A stretch of 64,000 nt of DNA from Siderastrea siderea. Its lineage: Eukaryota; Cnidaria; Anthozoa; Scleractinia; Rhizangiidae. The DNA lies in NCBI GenBank assembly GCA_964030785.1, contig OZ034966.1, forward strand, positions 3,663,701 to 3,727,700, given 5' to 3'. Under the pieces are notes generated by a model. It was not told where the DNA came from. It worked only from the letters and a program-made list of their open reading frames with translations, and searched no databases. A program made the translations under genes and the position numbers. Positions 24,906-41,800 of this stretch are shown here, in pieces (the stretch's first letter is position 1; every line of letters begins with the position of its first letter).

Positions 24906-27900
24906 TCCGGGCAAAGTTCTAAATACAAACAAGAGAAATGAAAGCGCGCATTTTTACCATTGTGGCAGCAAAACAGACAGGTGGATACTTGGATGTCGTT
25001 GACAAGGGAGAGGATATAGATGAGAATGACAGTGGTGTAGAGGATGCAAGTGACATGGACGGCGACGTTGAAAAATGCCAAACTGAAAGTTTGATAAAGA
25101 AGTACTTGTTATTTAGGTAAACGCAGCAAATCAATGAGAAGAATCAAATTGAAAGTTTGATCAAGAAGTACTTGTAATTTAAGTAAACGTAGCAAATCAA
25201 TGCATTTGTAAAATGAAAGTGACGGGAGCCTTAAGCACCGTGGTGCCGAATAAACACAGACGGAAGATAAAATGCAACTTTTCCACTCACTTGTTGTTAA
25301 CTTTCAGTTTTTAACTGTCTTTTGATTATTACACAATTTTGAACGGGCAAGTAAAATTGTGTCAGGGCAAGTATCTTTTCTGACATCCTTGCCCGGCTGA
25401 CGAGTTTGAAAAAAAGCTAATATGGATCCCTGATTATTTTACCTCATGATAGCGACAGATAAAACTATGGATTTGTCGCTTGCCGGCCGTCGTTTTTCGA
25501 GACGTTGTACTTCCGGAGAAATTGTATGTGACACGAACACACAGTATTATTATCAGAACACGTTTATGCTCCTACGAATTGTTTGTTTGCTTTAACTTGC
25601 TGGGACAACGATGACCTTTTGGCATTTTCCTGCGTATTTTTACACATTTTGTGGTGATTAACACTTATCCAAAGGCAGTTTCAGAAAAGCATGTCAAAGT
25701 TCACCACACAACTTTTAACAGGGATTTGCATATTATTTTAGTTTTATTTTCTTAAATTGGGGTCTTGATCTCGAAATTATGATTTGAATTCTTCTACTCG
25801 CCGGAAAATCGATTAATACTCCAGATTTTTGAAATGAGAACAAGTGGTATGTGTCTTATGACTGCCAGCATTCCTTACAAAATTGTGAAAAATATTCTAG
25901 GGCTGACAAGTTGTGGCATTAGAAGATTGCTAACCTGAATAGTAAATAACGCGGAATCACTCTTTTGTTTTGTAGAGTGAATTACCATCAACACCAGGTA
26001 TACATTCCTGAAAAACAGTTGTTAAGCGCTTAGGTCTGAGACAATTTTACTTCCAGAGAAAACACTGCAAAGTGTCCAGTATGACTTTTGAAGAAAAAGA
26101 AAACAAACAAAATACAAACAAAAAATTACGCTGCAAAATATATTTCAATGCAAAGTCAAATCCTTGAGTTTGTGGGTGAAATACTTAAGTGTAACCATTC
26201 AAATAGTACTTTCGAATTCCTGTGGTGCTGTTTGCTGTGTAACCATTTAAATGTTTACAAGCTCCGCTCAGCGGTACTTTTCTGAGTGACATTTATCTTT
26301 TCAAGTTTTTATAATAACAACATGAAATTTGGGTCATTTCTTTTTAATTTCTTTTAAGGCTAAGCACTTCTGAGTGAAAAACTATCCAGGTGCAAAACAT
26401 GTAGTTCACAAGATATTGAAAAAATTTTACCTAAAAACAATTTAGGTTGACAGCTTGCTTTTTGAGTGGGATTTCCTTATGGTAACTTATATTGTTTTGA
26501 TCATTGATTAGATTCCGCAAGGAAGCGTGTGGGGCGTAAATCCTTCGTCTAAGAAGAGTTATGAGTTGAGAACGAACAAGATGTCCGCTTAATTAAGGCC
26601 AGACCTGGAGAAGGATGGCTTACGAGACAGCCAAAATTACTCCGTTATATCAATCGCGACACTGCCTGAAATAAGAAAAGCCTGCAAACTTCGTTGGTTT
26701 TTAGAACTCCAGGATATTCAGCAGTTTTTATTTTCTGGCTTGGTGGCGTGTTTGTGATAAATGCTGACAGAAGCGAACAGCTGAGCACTGTTCTTTTAGA
26801 ACCGAACTTTGGTCAACATGCTTGATAACACACGGAGTTAAACACGGGCAAAAAATAACTCTGAAAGTGTTCCAATAAGTTACTAAGGCTCACCGATTAA
26901 CAGAAACGGGATCTAACTGATGAGTCTGTTAAACGAATACAAACATTCTCCTACAGGCCTCTTCAGTCATCAGCGTTCCTGAAATCTTCGTTCATGAAGC
27001 CATCGTAAGAGAGTTATGTAGACAGAATCATTTGAAAACTCACCTTGGACACCTTTAGAGACTTACCAGGGATGCAATGAGAATAGAAACATGTTAGAAG
27101 ACTAAATAAAAAACTGAGAAATAGCAAAGTACAGTAACAATGTTTTAAAAGAAGACAATGTTACTGTTTTCTTAAGGAAAGCTCTCGTCTTCCTTTACAG
27201 CAAGGTAGAAACCTGTCACACCCTTTTGTTCTTGCTGTGAGCCACAAATCGACTCCAACTATCCTTGTACAAACATTGAGAATTTATGGTAATTGAAAAC
27301 ATATTAACAAAATTGCTGTATAACAGCGAATAAAGTCGTTTGAAAGAGATCGTACTGTGCTCACATCGCAGGCGGTTCAAGTAACTAGAGCTTAGTCAAA
27401 GGACAGAGGAATTTGCATCCCCAGTGATAAAGGGAATCGCTGTTTGCCGACTTTCAAGTGGTTAAAAGCAGAATTTGCTTAGTCGTTAATTTGACCAAAC
27501 TTGATTCAGCTGGACCAATTGCAAATGGACAAAAAGCAAACAAAAATTAAAGCTATATCATCTATACACACGAAAACATTACTGAAGAAGAACTACCAAA
27601 TGAAAGGTGCCACGTGTTAGCGTTGTGCGTTTTTTCATGAACTATTTTTATTGCCTCATTAAATATACTGCGGAAACGACGTCTTACAACTAATGTTATC
27701 CCCGCTTGGTTTCTAAGTAAGCTTCTTAGTGGCCTAAAATAATAATATAAATCATTTGCACATTAGGTCTGAAGTTTTGCGGTCAATTTACTCTCATCTG
27801 TTTTAAGGAATATGTTATAGCCATTATGATTCTTTACATAGTTAAGTCATTTGTTGAACTTGTGTACAATGATAAATGTCAGTACTGAATGTTGCAAATA

Positions 27901-28962
27901 TAAAGGATTAAATATCTTCAAATACCAGATTGGGACATAAATTGGCTGGGTGTGATAATGATCAATGTTTGGTAAAAAAGCATATGTCTTTTAAATTTTT
28001 GTAAATCGGTTAAATTGTCATTGTTTCCTGTAGGCCTTATTCACGTTGGGGATTTCAGGCATTATAGACACAGATTGGTTTCGGCTATTTTGCTAAAGCT
28101 TTCTTTTAACAACGAAAAATTCGACAAACTCTCTTTTTTTTTTTACACCTGTCTCGTTTGTTGTATTAATTTACCATTTCAAGCTAGACTTCTTACAATT
28201 CTAGCCCTTCGTACTCAAAATTACGAGCCTTTGCTTAAGAGCCGACGTTTTATTAATGAATGGAAAAATAAGAAGATCTCTCTATAGGAGCCATTTAGGT
28301 ATTTCCGCCAATAAATTAACAGCACATTTTAGTTTCAATGTAGATTAAAGTTTCAGCAGTTAGGCCCATTTGTCAGAGGAACCGAGTTGGTCACGACAAT
28401 AACGAATTGTAATGGGATAGGCTTATCGTGGAATAAACGCCGCTTAGGGAAAATCAACAGTTAAATGAAATTCTAATTCAAGGCAATTTCAAATCAAATG
28501 GCAAACGCCCAAATGGATTTATTGCTGATTAATTTCTCTTGAACGATTTAAAGGTATTCGATGGGAATCTTATTTTACCGCTCTTCATTTGATCGTTTGT
28601 TTCAGTTTTTGGCCGTGCTATTAAAACATATGGCTTTACACTGACGGCGTCCTCCTGAAAGATTGGCCCTGGGGCTAGGTTAAATGGCTGGATATCGTTG
28701 TGTTTGGATAACATCCATCCCCACGGAATTTTCAATGAAGTAGGTCTGTTAAATAGAAAAGGGGGTGTTGAAGATTATTTAATAGAAATGTATAGACCTG
28801 GACCTTCCAATCCAACTTTTTTTCATTGTTTGACCCGTCTGCATTTCCTACCGCCTTGACAATCATTTCACCTTAGGACATAATTAAGCATAAATATAGG
28901 GAATACTTTCACAGCAAGATATTTTGCCTAGCGTTAGATCATATATATTTTTATTTGCTACA
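24906..28962. other. Intergenic, no firm gene
   Basis: A 60-residue acidic frame at 24938-25120 (VDKGEDIDENDSGVEDASDM) ends next to a two-copy repeat of about 60 bp (25084-25198). It may be a decayed fragment of a transposon or host gene. A short hairpin around 27131-27166 pairs cagtaacaatgt with acaatgttactg imperfectly. The rest is AT-rich spacer. Confidence 0.4.
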
Positions 28963-29077
28963 ATGTGCGTTCAATTATTCCGCCGACTTGAGCCAACTCA
29001 ACTAGATCCTTCTGTAGCTGAGACTTCTCGTGTTAAAGGGAGTTACAGTTTGAGTGCTTTGGAGCAACTAGGTAATG
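28963..29077 (+). other. Candidate 5' coding exon, possibly an alternative first exon of homeobox gene B
   Basis: An ATG opens a 38-codon frame (MCVQLFRRLEPTQLD...) containing YSLSALEQLG, and it stops at a good donor, G|GTGAGT, in phase 1. A TTATCTTGTAG acceptor at 29806 would join it in frame to the codons in front of the gene B ATG. The link is compatible with phase and splice sites but is otherwise unsupported. Confidence 0.25.
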
Positions 29078-29823
29078 GTGAGTTTAATTAATGCGTAAAT
29101 GGGAGACACTTATCAAGTCCTCCATTTAACGGCATTTTTTGGTCATCATCTTTGGAACCAAGATTTAAATTGTCGTCAACAACATGATCCCGTCGTCAAA
29201 CTGCCAAAGGTGGTTGGGTTTTTGGTTGGTACTTTCAGGAGCTGGCTAAGACCACAAATTATTGAAAGTCATAAATTTTAATTTTGCTGATCCTGGAGAA
29301 ACAATGTCTTTAAATTTAATAGGGTGCACTTTAGAATTTGAACCACATGCTTTCAAGTCTGAGTCATACTCATAACGGTGCCTAGGCTTGTCTCTCGGAG
29401 TGAAAGAATTACAGAAAGCTACCTTTTATCAGTTCTACTGATCTATTCAGGTGTGTCCGTGTCAAATACTGGCTTAGCCGTTTATAGATCTTGGTGAGAT
29501 AAGTCTAAACGACTCTTGCATCGATGGATTAGATGGTTATCCGAAAATAACCCTCCATCGTTTTGTCCTCGTGTGATAGTCCCTTCGTCTTCATCATGTA
29601 CTGGATAGATCTTGAAGGAAATGATCTTTGAAATAGGTTAGCTTCAGACGGGTAATTTTTGGTGGCTTTACAGAATTCATATCAAGGCTGTGTTTCAGTC
29701 AGTCCAACCAGGGCGAGACAGAGCTGGGTTTAATTTTTTACCTAATGCTCGACAATACCATTTGAAATCGATATAACTAACTCAGATGTGTGAACTTATC
29801 TTGTAGCTGTGAAAAAAAAAATA

Positions 29824-31038
<1,215 letters not shown>

Positions 31039-34000
31039 CAGCAAAGAGCCAAAAACCTCCTCGGGTTTTGCTAGCAGAGAATCCGTGTATCCCATGGAAA
31101 AGAACTGACAATATGATCTCAGAAAAGTAAATGGTATGTACACTGCATCAGAGTAATTCAAGAAATGTCACATCTTGGAGAAAAATATTTGAACTGACTC
31201 AGATGCAGTGGCGAAACCTCCAGACCTCTGTGAGAGGACAGTAATTCGGGTGTTATTAGTCATTTAGATACACTGATTATAACTGACTGTCAGAAAGACC
31301 GCTTATTGCATGGCTTGCAATATCGACAATTTTAGAGTCAAGCGAGAAAATGAGAAAAACATAAAACAGTAAAACAAAAAGTAAATAGAGTTGCCGTTTT
31401 TCTTGTGTACTTCGTGTGTACTTATTAAAGGTTTTAGATCAACGCATCGCTCTTTAATTTTGCTGGTTAAAATGGTCGTCCTTGAACCTAAATAACTCGG
31501 ATTTGATTGCAACATTGGATTAGTTATTATTAAGGCACACAAACCGAAATAGAGAGAAAGTATAAAACTAGTTTACCCGTATACATTTGCCATTGGTTGC
31601 TATTTTGGTGATTTTAACCGGATGCAGTTATATAACTAGTGTAACTACTAATACGTTATTTTACGAAGACTGTTAGTAACAAGCACCTTTCATTGCAAAC
31701 TATTTCCGGCCTTGTTGTTCGTTGTAACAGTAATATTCCCTCTAATCTGACTTGTTAATTTGAATTGTCTAAAAATACTGTAGCCAAATAAGATCTGACT
31801 GCCTTATAACGACATTATTGGGAAATTTTTACATCTTTGATAGCCTTAATTAAATTTATTAGGTTAGACTCCAGTTGTGGGTGATTGGATGAGGCAATAT
31901 TTATTGGATAAAACACTGGTCGACGGGATAAACCTCATTCAAACAAACAAAATGAGCGTTAAAAAGATGAATTTTATCCCCTGGATAGGGGTTCATCCAC
32001 TGGATTAAGCTATCAGTAAGAGCGGAAACGTTTCTAGCGGATAAATCTTTGCCTCTTTTAACTGAATAAGGTGTGTTCTTCCTCAAGTGCTGGATGAACA
32101 AATCCTCTTTGGCCAAGGGCCAATGGCCACATTTGTACGTATTTTATAGACTTCCTTCGATTAAGTAAGTTATCATCTTGATGGGCAAAACGGCCATTCA
32201 AGCAATCGTTTTGACCCCACCTTTACAACTGTCTTTTATTTAAGAGTAGGGTATCCGTGGGCTTTGGGGGGAGGGGGGTGGGGTAGGAGAAAAACGAAGA
32301 GAAAAAATGGCTATTTTTCCTCTTCGCCAGCTCCCTCTTAACCAACTACGCCCACTAAGGCTAAGTTATAAGTTACAGTTTTGCTGCTGAGCGTCATGGG
32401 CAGTAGCAGTGGAACTCAGGAAACGTAGGTCTTTGGCTTTCTGGAGTATTGTGAGTTGTGAGACAATAACTCCCTTTGGCTATTATTTGAGAAACTGGGG
32501 AATCTTGCAAGCTTATTACGCTGCCACCTAACGTGGTTCAGTTTGCGAATGAATTCCTCCAACGTTAACATTCATTGTTGTTATTACTATTATTTATTAC
32601 GATTAAATAACTATAGCAATTCAGTAACACTTTCTAATACTGTAGTTAGCTTTAAATTGGTAGCTCTATAGTAAAGCTGAAATTTTAGAAAATTTGTAGC
32701 TCTCAGGTTACTGGGTCAAGACATGTTACAGATCACAGGTTACTTTATTTGCTTCATTAAGTTGTTTTCCCCTCCCTTGTAACAGTAACAGGTTAATTAT
32801 ACAAAATATTTTCCTAGTGAGTAAAGATAGCAACTTTGTTTTAAAAATAAGAATCCAAGATCCCAGTTGGCCATATCACTAGCGTGATCGAGGGGCTAAA
32901 CTCGGGCCTACAATGAAACAGATCAATGCTAGTGGTCAGACCAGGATTTGAACCGTCTCAACCTGGGATCTGCGGATTTCTAAACGGAACCTCTCCGCCA
33001 GCCACATTGCCTTGTCTTGCAATAGTTGCTCTTTTACCCCCAGCAGAGCGATTATATCAGAAGGTAGTGGTGCCAGGAATTTCAGCATTAGAAACAAATA
33101 TTTAACAACCGACACTGAACGTGGCTGAAAATCTACCCAGGAAATCTAACTTGGTTGGAGACGTACTGATGAACCGGTTCACTTTTTATAAATGTGGCCG
33201 TGAGGTGTATACAGTGGAAAGCCGTTAATCCAGCCACCCAAGGGCCATGGAAATCTAGTAGCATTACCGAGGTGATCGAGTTATTACGAGTCTTATTTTG
33301 GCCCACATAGTGTCATAATCTTACTCGTATAAAATACTTCTGACATGACATGACACGGTCCTTGCACGTAGTGGTTGGAGTGCTCTCCCACCGAGCTGTT
33401 GGGGACTCGTGGTAAGTGAGGTCATGCAAATGGGATTATATGCCACCAGACCATGTTTCACAAAATACAGTTGCCATTATAACGAGGAAGGATACGCTTC
33501 TGAAAGAGGTGGTTGTATTAATAGGGTGACCTGAGGGCGAGGTCTAACAGTGTGTTCCTGTATGCTCTTTGGGCAAATCTACTACCATATTATGTTCGCT
33601 TGCGCAAAATGAACAGGAAGGACAAAGATCATGACTCGGCAACAGAAACATATTTTATGGATATTCCCCATGATTTTTTATTCTTTTTGGGATCCCAAAC
33701 TACTGTTCCATAATCTTATAGTTAAGTTTAGTAGTGGCAGCAAAAATGTTGATAACAAGGGCAAAGCTATTTTCGTGGTACTTTCCTAAGGGTGGTGCTT
33801 AATTCTCTGATGGACAGCAGGCAACTCCGAAAGCTTCCGAGTCATTTAATGGCCTCTGACAAGCGCTTAAATAGTGGGAACAAAAAAATTAGAAAGGGGA
33901 AGCGACAATAAGACGGGCTGTATATTCAGCCTGGCGCAAGCTAAGCTGCATGTTAACTTCTTATTATTAGTAATGCTCGCTGCTAGCTTTTCAAATTTCA

Positions 34001-35675
34001 GTAGTCTTATTGCTTCCTTCTCTTTTTCCAAAATATACGTTATCCTTGGTATTGCATCGTTACCTATTTAACATATCAGTACTACATGCAGTACGTCTTA
34101 TATAAAATGACACCTGAGACATTTTATTTCAGATCATTATTTCAACCTTATGTCAAATGACCCAATTACTCCCAGCAGCCTAGTGCATTCTAGAGGAGTC
34201 CTTCTTGACCCGTAAGCAAATAGCCTGATCAAGAATTACCTGCCTTATGTCAATTCCCACTCTTAAAAGCTTTAATCACCTCATAGTAAAACCACTATCT
34301 CAAGAGTAATAAACGATTATAAACAAATACAAGATCAGACCGAGATAGGACTTATCGCCTTATGAGATTAAACCTTAAACGGCTTTTGGTAGCAATGGTC
34401 ATTACATCTCATTTATTTTAGGCCTCCCGATTGAGCACGTAGACCATCCAGATTGGAAACAGAGATAATCTTAAGAACTCAGGAAAAAAGGATGCCTTTA
34501 AGAGTTACGATTTTTCATCGAGATACTTGGTTGTTGGCACGCGACGTTTAATATTTCCAGTTAAGTAAGGGAATTACATTAACTGCGTGAAAATCATGTT
34601 ACGGTCAACTGAAGTTGCTTTCGAAGAAATAATGTTTGCATTTTCTGAAACAAGAAAGTGGTTTCTTTTCGATACGTGGTTCCAAGAGATGGTTGACTTG
34701 TTTATAAATAAAGCCAAGATTGAAGATGGAGATATAAAGTGCAAAGTGCTGTCAGCGATCATGATGATAACTTTCCAATTAAACTCTTAGTGGGGGAGGG
34801 TCTGTTTATTCCAATGCATATCTTTCGTCAAGTACGAGATGAGAAGATTTATTTACTTTTATCTTTCTTTCCGCTATTTAAGGTTCTTTCCCATTCCGGC
34901 GAAGGCTAAAAACGGAATTGTCCTCAGAAATACGTGATTGTCGTCTACTTTTTTCCAAAGCCGCAGTTTTTTATTTGTACTAGACGGTAAACTAGACAAA
35001 AACGCCAGAAATCATCTAAGCAGCTCTGTTGTGCCTGGTTCTGTCTTCTTCTTTACCCTGTTTACTAAATATATATCAACAGCCACCCAGTAGCATTACA
35101 TATCACCCTTGATTTGTTCGAAAGAATAGCAATTACGATAAAGGAAAGTTAGTTGGTTTTGTTGTTAAACACCTCCGGAAAACGTAGTTGGTGCAACCTG
35201 ATAATCGCAAAGATTAGACAATTGTCTGGCGATATGGGCTTGACATTCGTTGAACTAATCATTCCGAGTTCCTTCGCGCATTCAAAGAATTAACCCTTCG
35301 ATCACGCAATCATTAAAACTGTTAGATCTTTGAGGGATTCCTTTATGACAGCACAAATTTCTACTGTTGTAAATGGGTAGAGCTTGGTTAACTTTCTGGA
35401 CTCATATTTAGCTTTTTCTTGGCCTAAAATTTAGTTAGCTATAATTGAAGTGTTTGTTTTCACGAAAGGTTAGAACCGGAAACAAATTTTGAGCGATGAT
35501 CAACTTACTGCTACGAATGTATAATTGATCTTTTAGCCGACCAGGCATTCGATGATCTCATTAGCATCGAGTCATATTGAGTAACAAGCGATTATGTGTC
35601 TGTTTACAGTAAACTCTAAGCATTTACCGGCTCTTTGTTTTATAAAGTGGTCAAAAGTGAAGGTTAGCAGACCCT
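31039..35675. other. Intergenic between homeobox genes B and C
   Basis: No exon with family features was found. It contains one tRNA-derived SINE (about 32871-33004) and otherwise AT-rich spacer. A 67-residue frame at 34587-34790 overlaps an opposite-strand frame and is not supported as a gene. Confidence 0.5.
32871..33004 (-). mobile_element. tRNA-derived SINE (Leu/Ser-like head)
   Basis: On the minus strand the A box is TGGCGGAGAGG (33000-32990) and the B box is GTTCAAATC (32953-32945). Both match the RNA polymerase III consensus. They are followed by a non-tRNA body. The tRNA-like part cannot be folded as an intact functional tRNA by eye, so SINE is the better call. Confidence 0.65.
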
Positions 35676-35736
35676 GTCTTAATTGGCTGTCAAACAGCTT
35701 AGTACAGTCCGGATGCCGGTGTAATAATATTTAGCA
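35676..35736 (+). promoter_or_regulatory. Promoter-proximal block shared with homeobox gene A
   Basis: The block starts gtcttaattggctgtcaaac, continues through AGTCCGGATG and ends taatatttagca, 75-135 bp before the ATG of gene C. It is the counterpart of 14304-14363. A shared GGGCGTTT follows at 35778-35785. Such conservation outside coding sequence suggests a retained promoter element or a recent duplication. Confidence 0.7.
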
Positions 35737-35810
35737 ATTACAAATAGTTGTTGTCCGCTTTAATATTCTCGAATTAAGGGCGTTTGGCTCCATGAGCACA
35801 TCACGGCTTT

Positions 35811-36709
<899 letters not shown>

Positions 36710-38849
36710 CTGAGATGATTTCATTTGAATGGCCTGAAGCAGCTCTCTTGTGAAAGGCCATTTCAACTAGAGTCCTGATGAATCGAAAAATCACTGACTT
36801 CACTCGCCGCCAACTGGCCGGAAGATACAATAGTTGATTTTCATGGCGAAGTCTTTATGATCACTTAACAACAGCTAAGAAATCTGCCAAGAAGAGCAGG
36901 CCCTAAGCCATTGCTGAATTTTTTTTTTTACTTTTTATAAATCGAATACGACAGAACGAAACCAAAGTAGACCGCGATTTACAAACTTCAAAGAAATATA
37001 CTTTGGTGTTAGAATTAGCGAATCAGAGTTTACTTACCATGTTTGTGAACTCATATTAGCTATAATGCTTTTCCAAATACAGCTAAAAGCAGGAAGACAA
37101 AAACGAATAATAACAATATTTTAACCATTCAAATAATGTATATGTAGCTAAATAACTATAGCTTAATTTGTTTACCAGTATAAAATACACAGTACCCTAC
37201 GTGGTTTTCTGCCAAGGCGAAATAACTTGCAATTGTAAAATATGTATTATTTGTCATCAGCCAATTTGGCTTACGCATTTTTAGACAACCACAAAGAAGT
37301 TAGCCTACCACATTATCCCGATTACAGAAATTAAGAAGTCCAGAAATATTTATAGCGTCTCTGAAAATATAACAAGTTGCTCAATAAAACATACAAAGTA
37401 TTGGTAACTACTTTTTAATTTGTATATATTAATTATAGGCTTGTTTGTTTTGGATGGAAGGATAGGTGGCTTGGATTCACGACGGGCTTATGGCAATATG
37501 TAAGTCTTGCCAGTCTCTTTTGAATGGGTGGGCCGATTTCTTCAGTTTGTGTGCACCAACTCCTTTTTTTTAACTGATATTTATCCGTAGTCAGTTGTCA
37601 CATTTGTCAACTAAAATATGCGAAGATAAAAATGATTAAGCCCTAAGTCAATCGACCCAAACCCAAATGGTCCTGCAATCGGCTATCCAAACGACTGCTT
37701 CCTATGGCAACGTCCATTGAGCTAAAATAAAGATTCTCGATGTACTGTTGATCAGTGTCACTTTAGCCTGTATTTTTAATGCAAAGCACAAATTAAAATA
37801 AAATCTATTTGGCAGTTAACTAGCAAAGGACAAGTGCACCAATACAGCACCATCCCAGCAATCAAAATGTTCCATATATCTCGGGCATACATGTCAGTTC
37901 CTTTTTTTGTCCTTATTTGAGTACGCCAAGTGTACCTCCATGCGTTTAACGATGTTAGAGAAATACAGGTATCAGCCAATCTGATCCGCGCCTCTGTGAG
38001 CTTCAGTTAAGGTATCGATGGAAACTTATTCGTAAAGTACTTAGCAAGTAAGTACGTGGCAAGTGAGTGGCAAGGCCCTAGGTAAAAGCGACAATAGTCT
38101 GTGTTAAGATCAGTATATACTTCGAATACTAAACATTGGAATAAAAATCAAATTTCACCACAAGTTGATGGATTGCCATCAGTCTCTATTGATAGTCTGC
38201 AAAACTGAAGCCAACTGGCTTAGGAAATAAAACGTATTTTTCAGTGGAATGAAAGATCTGATAAATTTTCAAGAAAAACTTCAGAACGCATGGAAACACT
38301 TTGTTTTTCTTAGAAGTTCGGAAGGGAAATAAATTCATGTAAATGATAAAATCTAAGCAGCTAAAAAGATCCAAAAGTGTTAATACCATTTTAGCCCTTC
38401 GTAATGCAAGAGTGCTAGCTGGTGTTAGCTGATCTAATCTAAGAACTGAACGGTGTGTTATAGATGATTTATACTCGAACATCTCAATAGAGTGGCAAGA
38501 GAAGATAGTTTTCTTTCAAAGATTACATACTGTTTCTTTTTCCTTAATTTTTTATGTAGAAATCCGCAGTTTGAAATATTCAAGACGTTAACCCTGAGGG
38601 CATTTTGGTTGTGGCTGTATTAATAAATATAATTTAAGATACTTACAGCAAATGCCTGTGGCCTTATTAAACATAGTATGAGAAGTTCTGCACGCTGATT
38701 ATCAAATATCATTGCAGGCCATGCCGTGAGGGATATCAGCACGTCCATGAATCTATTTTTATGTATCAAAATGGGCTCCTATACAAGGCACTGAAATCGG
38801 GTTGGTATCATAGCTGGCCAAAGATGCCAATTACCCATATGATCATGTT
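36710..38849. other. Intergenic, no gene seen
   Basis: AT-rich spacer after homeobox gene C. Short frames only, no motif or splice chain. Confidence 0.5.
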
Positions 38850-41800
38850 ATCATCTATAAAGCTACCAAATGACGTTTAAGAGTTAAAAGCTGCAAAGCA
38901 CATACGACCATTTCAAGAAAGTTTAGTTTGGTCTTCGGTTTAGTTAATTTTTCCTGAAAGGAATTTTGTCATGCTACCAATAGCTTGCACTTAACACGTG
39001 TTGTGTCTATTGTCCTACGTTCCTACTCGATAAGTATTTAAGACGGAATCCATCAGGAAATTGAGTAATCAGTGGACAAAAATCTTGTACCAGAATAATT
39101 TAAAGTATATCGCATTCTTTTTTACACTTTTTAAGAGCTATAGACGTAATTAGTTATCTGTAATAACACCAAAGACAATTTCTCATGGGAGCCCGTGAAA
39201 TTAAATTTCAAATTTCACAGGAATTGTGTAAACACGGGTAAAATAGGTAAATTTTTATGCGTAAGATTTCATTTTGTGAAATTTGAAGTTTATTTTCTCG
39301 GGCTCCCATAACAAATTGTCTTTGGGGTTATTACACATAACAAATTACATCCATAGCCCTCAAAAAATGTAAAAAAGAATGCGATATGCTTTAAATTATT
39401 CTGGTACAGGATTTTTGTCCATTGAAAATTAAAATTGCTCAATTTCCTAATGGATTCCGTCTTAATACTATTAAATACCTTTAAATACCTTTCAGCGACA
39501 CAACCTTATTATACACAGGAAAGTGGGGCCGGTTAAAGTTAACAATACTCACTATTGGATGAAGTGGAATAGTTTTGCGGGTAGCAGAAAGGTTGTTGCA
39601 TTTCAGTGATATATTTTCTTACCGTTACCTTAACCCAAAACAACAAAAATATCTCTTTCTTTACCTAGGACTCACTGCATCTAAGCCATAGCCTGAAATA
39701 AATAAAAAAACAAGTGATAATTTTCAGCAGACTTCCTCGTATAGAGATGCAAAACGCAAGGTTTTCCCATAAAGGAAATTTGCATCCACCCCATGTAATG
39801 GGAAGCGACGACATTTTCGACGTTTTCAACTTTTTTTCTTGAATAAAATTATAGTTTTAGTTTCATTGGGGTACACAAACAAGACACTTTTTTTAAATAG
39901 CAGTTATTTTCGTGGAAGGATACATGCTCTCTGTCTTAATAGTGGCATAAATCTAATTTATGACAAAACTATTCAGTTCGCACTCAACTCTTGGCTGGCT
40001 AATAAGGTCAAGCACAACAGGTTGACGCAAGACTTGATGGATTTGGTTGAAAAACACGATACACAAATACCGGCAGCCTCCATGCGAGTCTTCAGCCTGC
40101 GGTAAGTTAGGACCTTAAGGCTTTTCAATCTTCAGCACGTTTTCACCACACCCCTAGCCTTTTTACATCACAAACACAGGCAGCTTCACGTAAAGTACCC
40201 AAGCAAGCAAGACCGGCGGGGACCAAACAATAATATTAAATTCGAAATCTGGGCAATTTGACCAAGGAAAATAAATTGAATTGCATGAGATGTTGAAATA
40301 TCAGATTGCTGTTAGTCGCTACTGACATATTGCAAATCAGAAACAAATAAGTCGGCAAAGAAAATGAATGGAACATTCTTCTCTTAGAGAAATTGAACAT
40401 CTAATTGCTACGCGCGTGTGGAAGATTTTAAAAGAAAGAGGAGTTAACAACACACGTTCTTTGCTTCCTCAGGAAATCATTTTTTATCTGAAACTGATTT
40501 CAGAATGTTCCTTGAATTTTCTTCTCATATCGTTGACAACCAAGTTTAAAAACTTGCAGCAACATATCTCAGTAAACTAATTTCTCCTTTATTTCACGTA
40601 ATCCCGTTTTCTTTTATGGACACAAACGCACTAGTAGACTTTTTGTATACTGATTTATATATACCATTCAGGCCCAGAGCCGTTTTCTTGTACATAAGTT
40701 CTGAGCTTTTTTTGTCAAAACGTCACGACCTGTTGAATCACTGATCGAGACAAGAACATTGGTTTTTTTTTTTTTTACCTCGTATTTCTATTGATCACCG
40801 ACATAACCAGGTTTTTGTCTATAAAGCCACAATATGAAATTCAAAACTTAAAAGTGACAAAGTATATACCATCATCTCAAGAGAGTCTACTGACTCCGTC
40901 TTGGTCAAGTAATTTTCCCCCAAAGGAATTTGTCATGCACTGTGCTTCATGTGTGTAAAATCTGTCTAATATTTATCAGTCTTGGCTATTTGATGAGAAT
41001 TAATACTCTTAAATACTTTTCATTAAAACAACCTACTTAACAGGGTAGTGAACTTAACAAAGGTAAACAATACTTACTAAATTAAAGAATAAAGTGGAAT
41101 TATTTTACGCCGTGTTAACAAGGTTTAACAGAAATGTTATGTTTGACATTTTCTTACCGTCTAGGGATCACCTCAACCCTTGAAAACAACTGAAATAAGC
41201 CCTTTTCTTTTGTCTGACCTAGAATATCTGCGCTACAACAAATAACATTTTAAAGTAGATTTTCGTGTATGAACCGTGCAGAAATAAAGGTATTGGGTCG
41301 AACGATTACATTGCCTCCACCCAGTCAATGGCACGCGACATGCTTTACCAGTTTTCATTATCACTTATGTTTTATTCCAAATGTCTTATCACCAGAGTTT
41401 CTCGGGTGCGTAAGTCTTTTTCCTTTAATAAAATAACTTTACAGTCTGTCGAGATTTATTGATTTGGCTGCACCAACGAGGTCTAATTTTGGTAAACTTA
41501 TATTCTCGTGGAGAGATGCAGGCTTTCTGTATTAAAACCGGCATAAATCTAACAAAATACGAAAACTATTTTTGTAATTGGCTCTTAGTCGGCCGATGAT
41601 GTTAAACTGACAACAGTTTGACGCAAGGCGAGGGATTAGGCTGGAGAACGTAATATTACACATAAGTACTGGCAGTGCCAATGCGACCCTTCGACCTTTA
41701 CAATGTTAGGCCTTGGCCTTTTTAATCTCCTGCTCACTTCCACCACACCCCTAATCTCTCCACAAAGAGACACGGGCTGGTTGCATGTGCTATGTGTGTC

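Noticed and set aside
34587..34790. 67-residue ORF between homeobox genes B and C
   Set aside because: Frames are open on both strands in the same place, with no motif and no splice context.
39839..40580. ORFs of 88 and 70 residues
   Set aside because: The first lies in a copy of the degenerate repeat and the second in adjoining spacer. Neither is conserved as a frame in the other copies.
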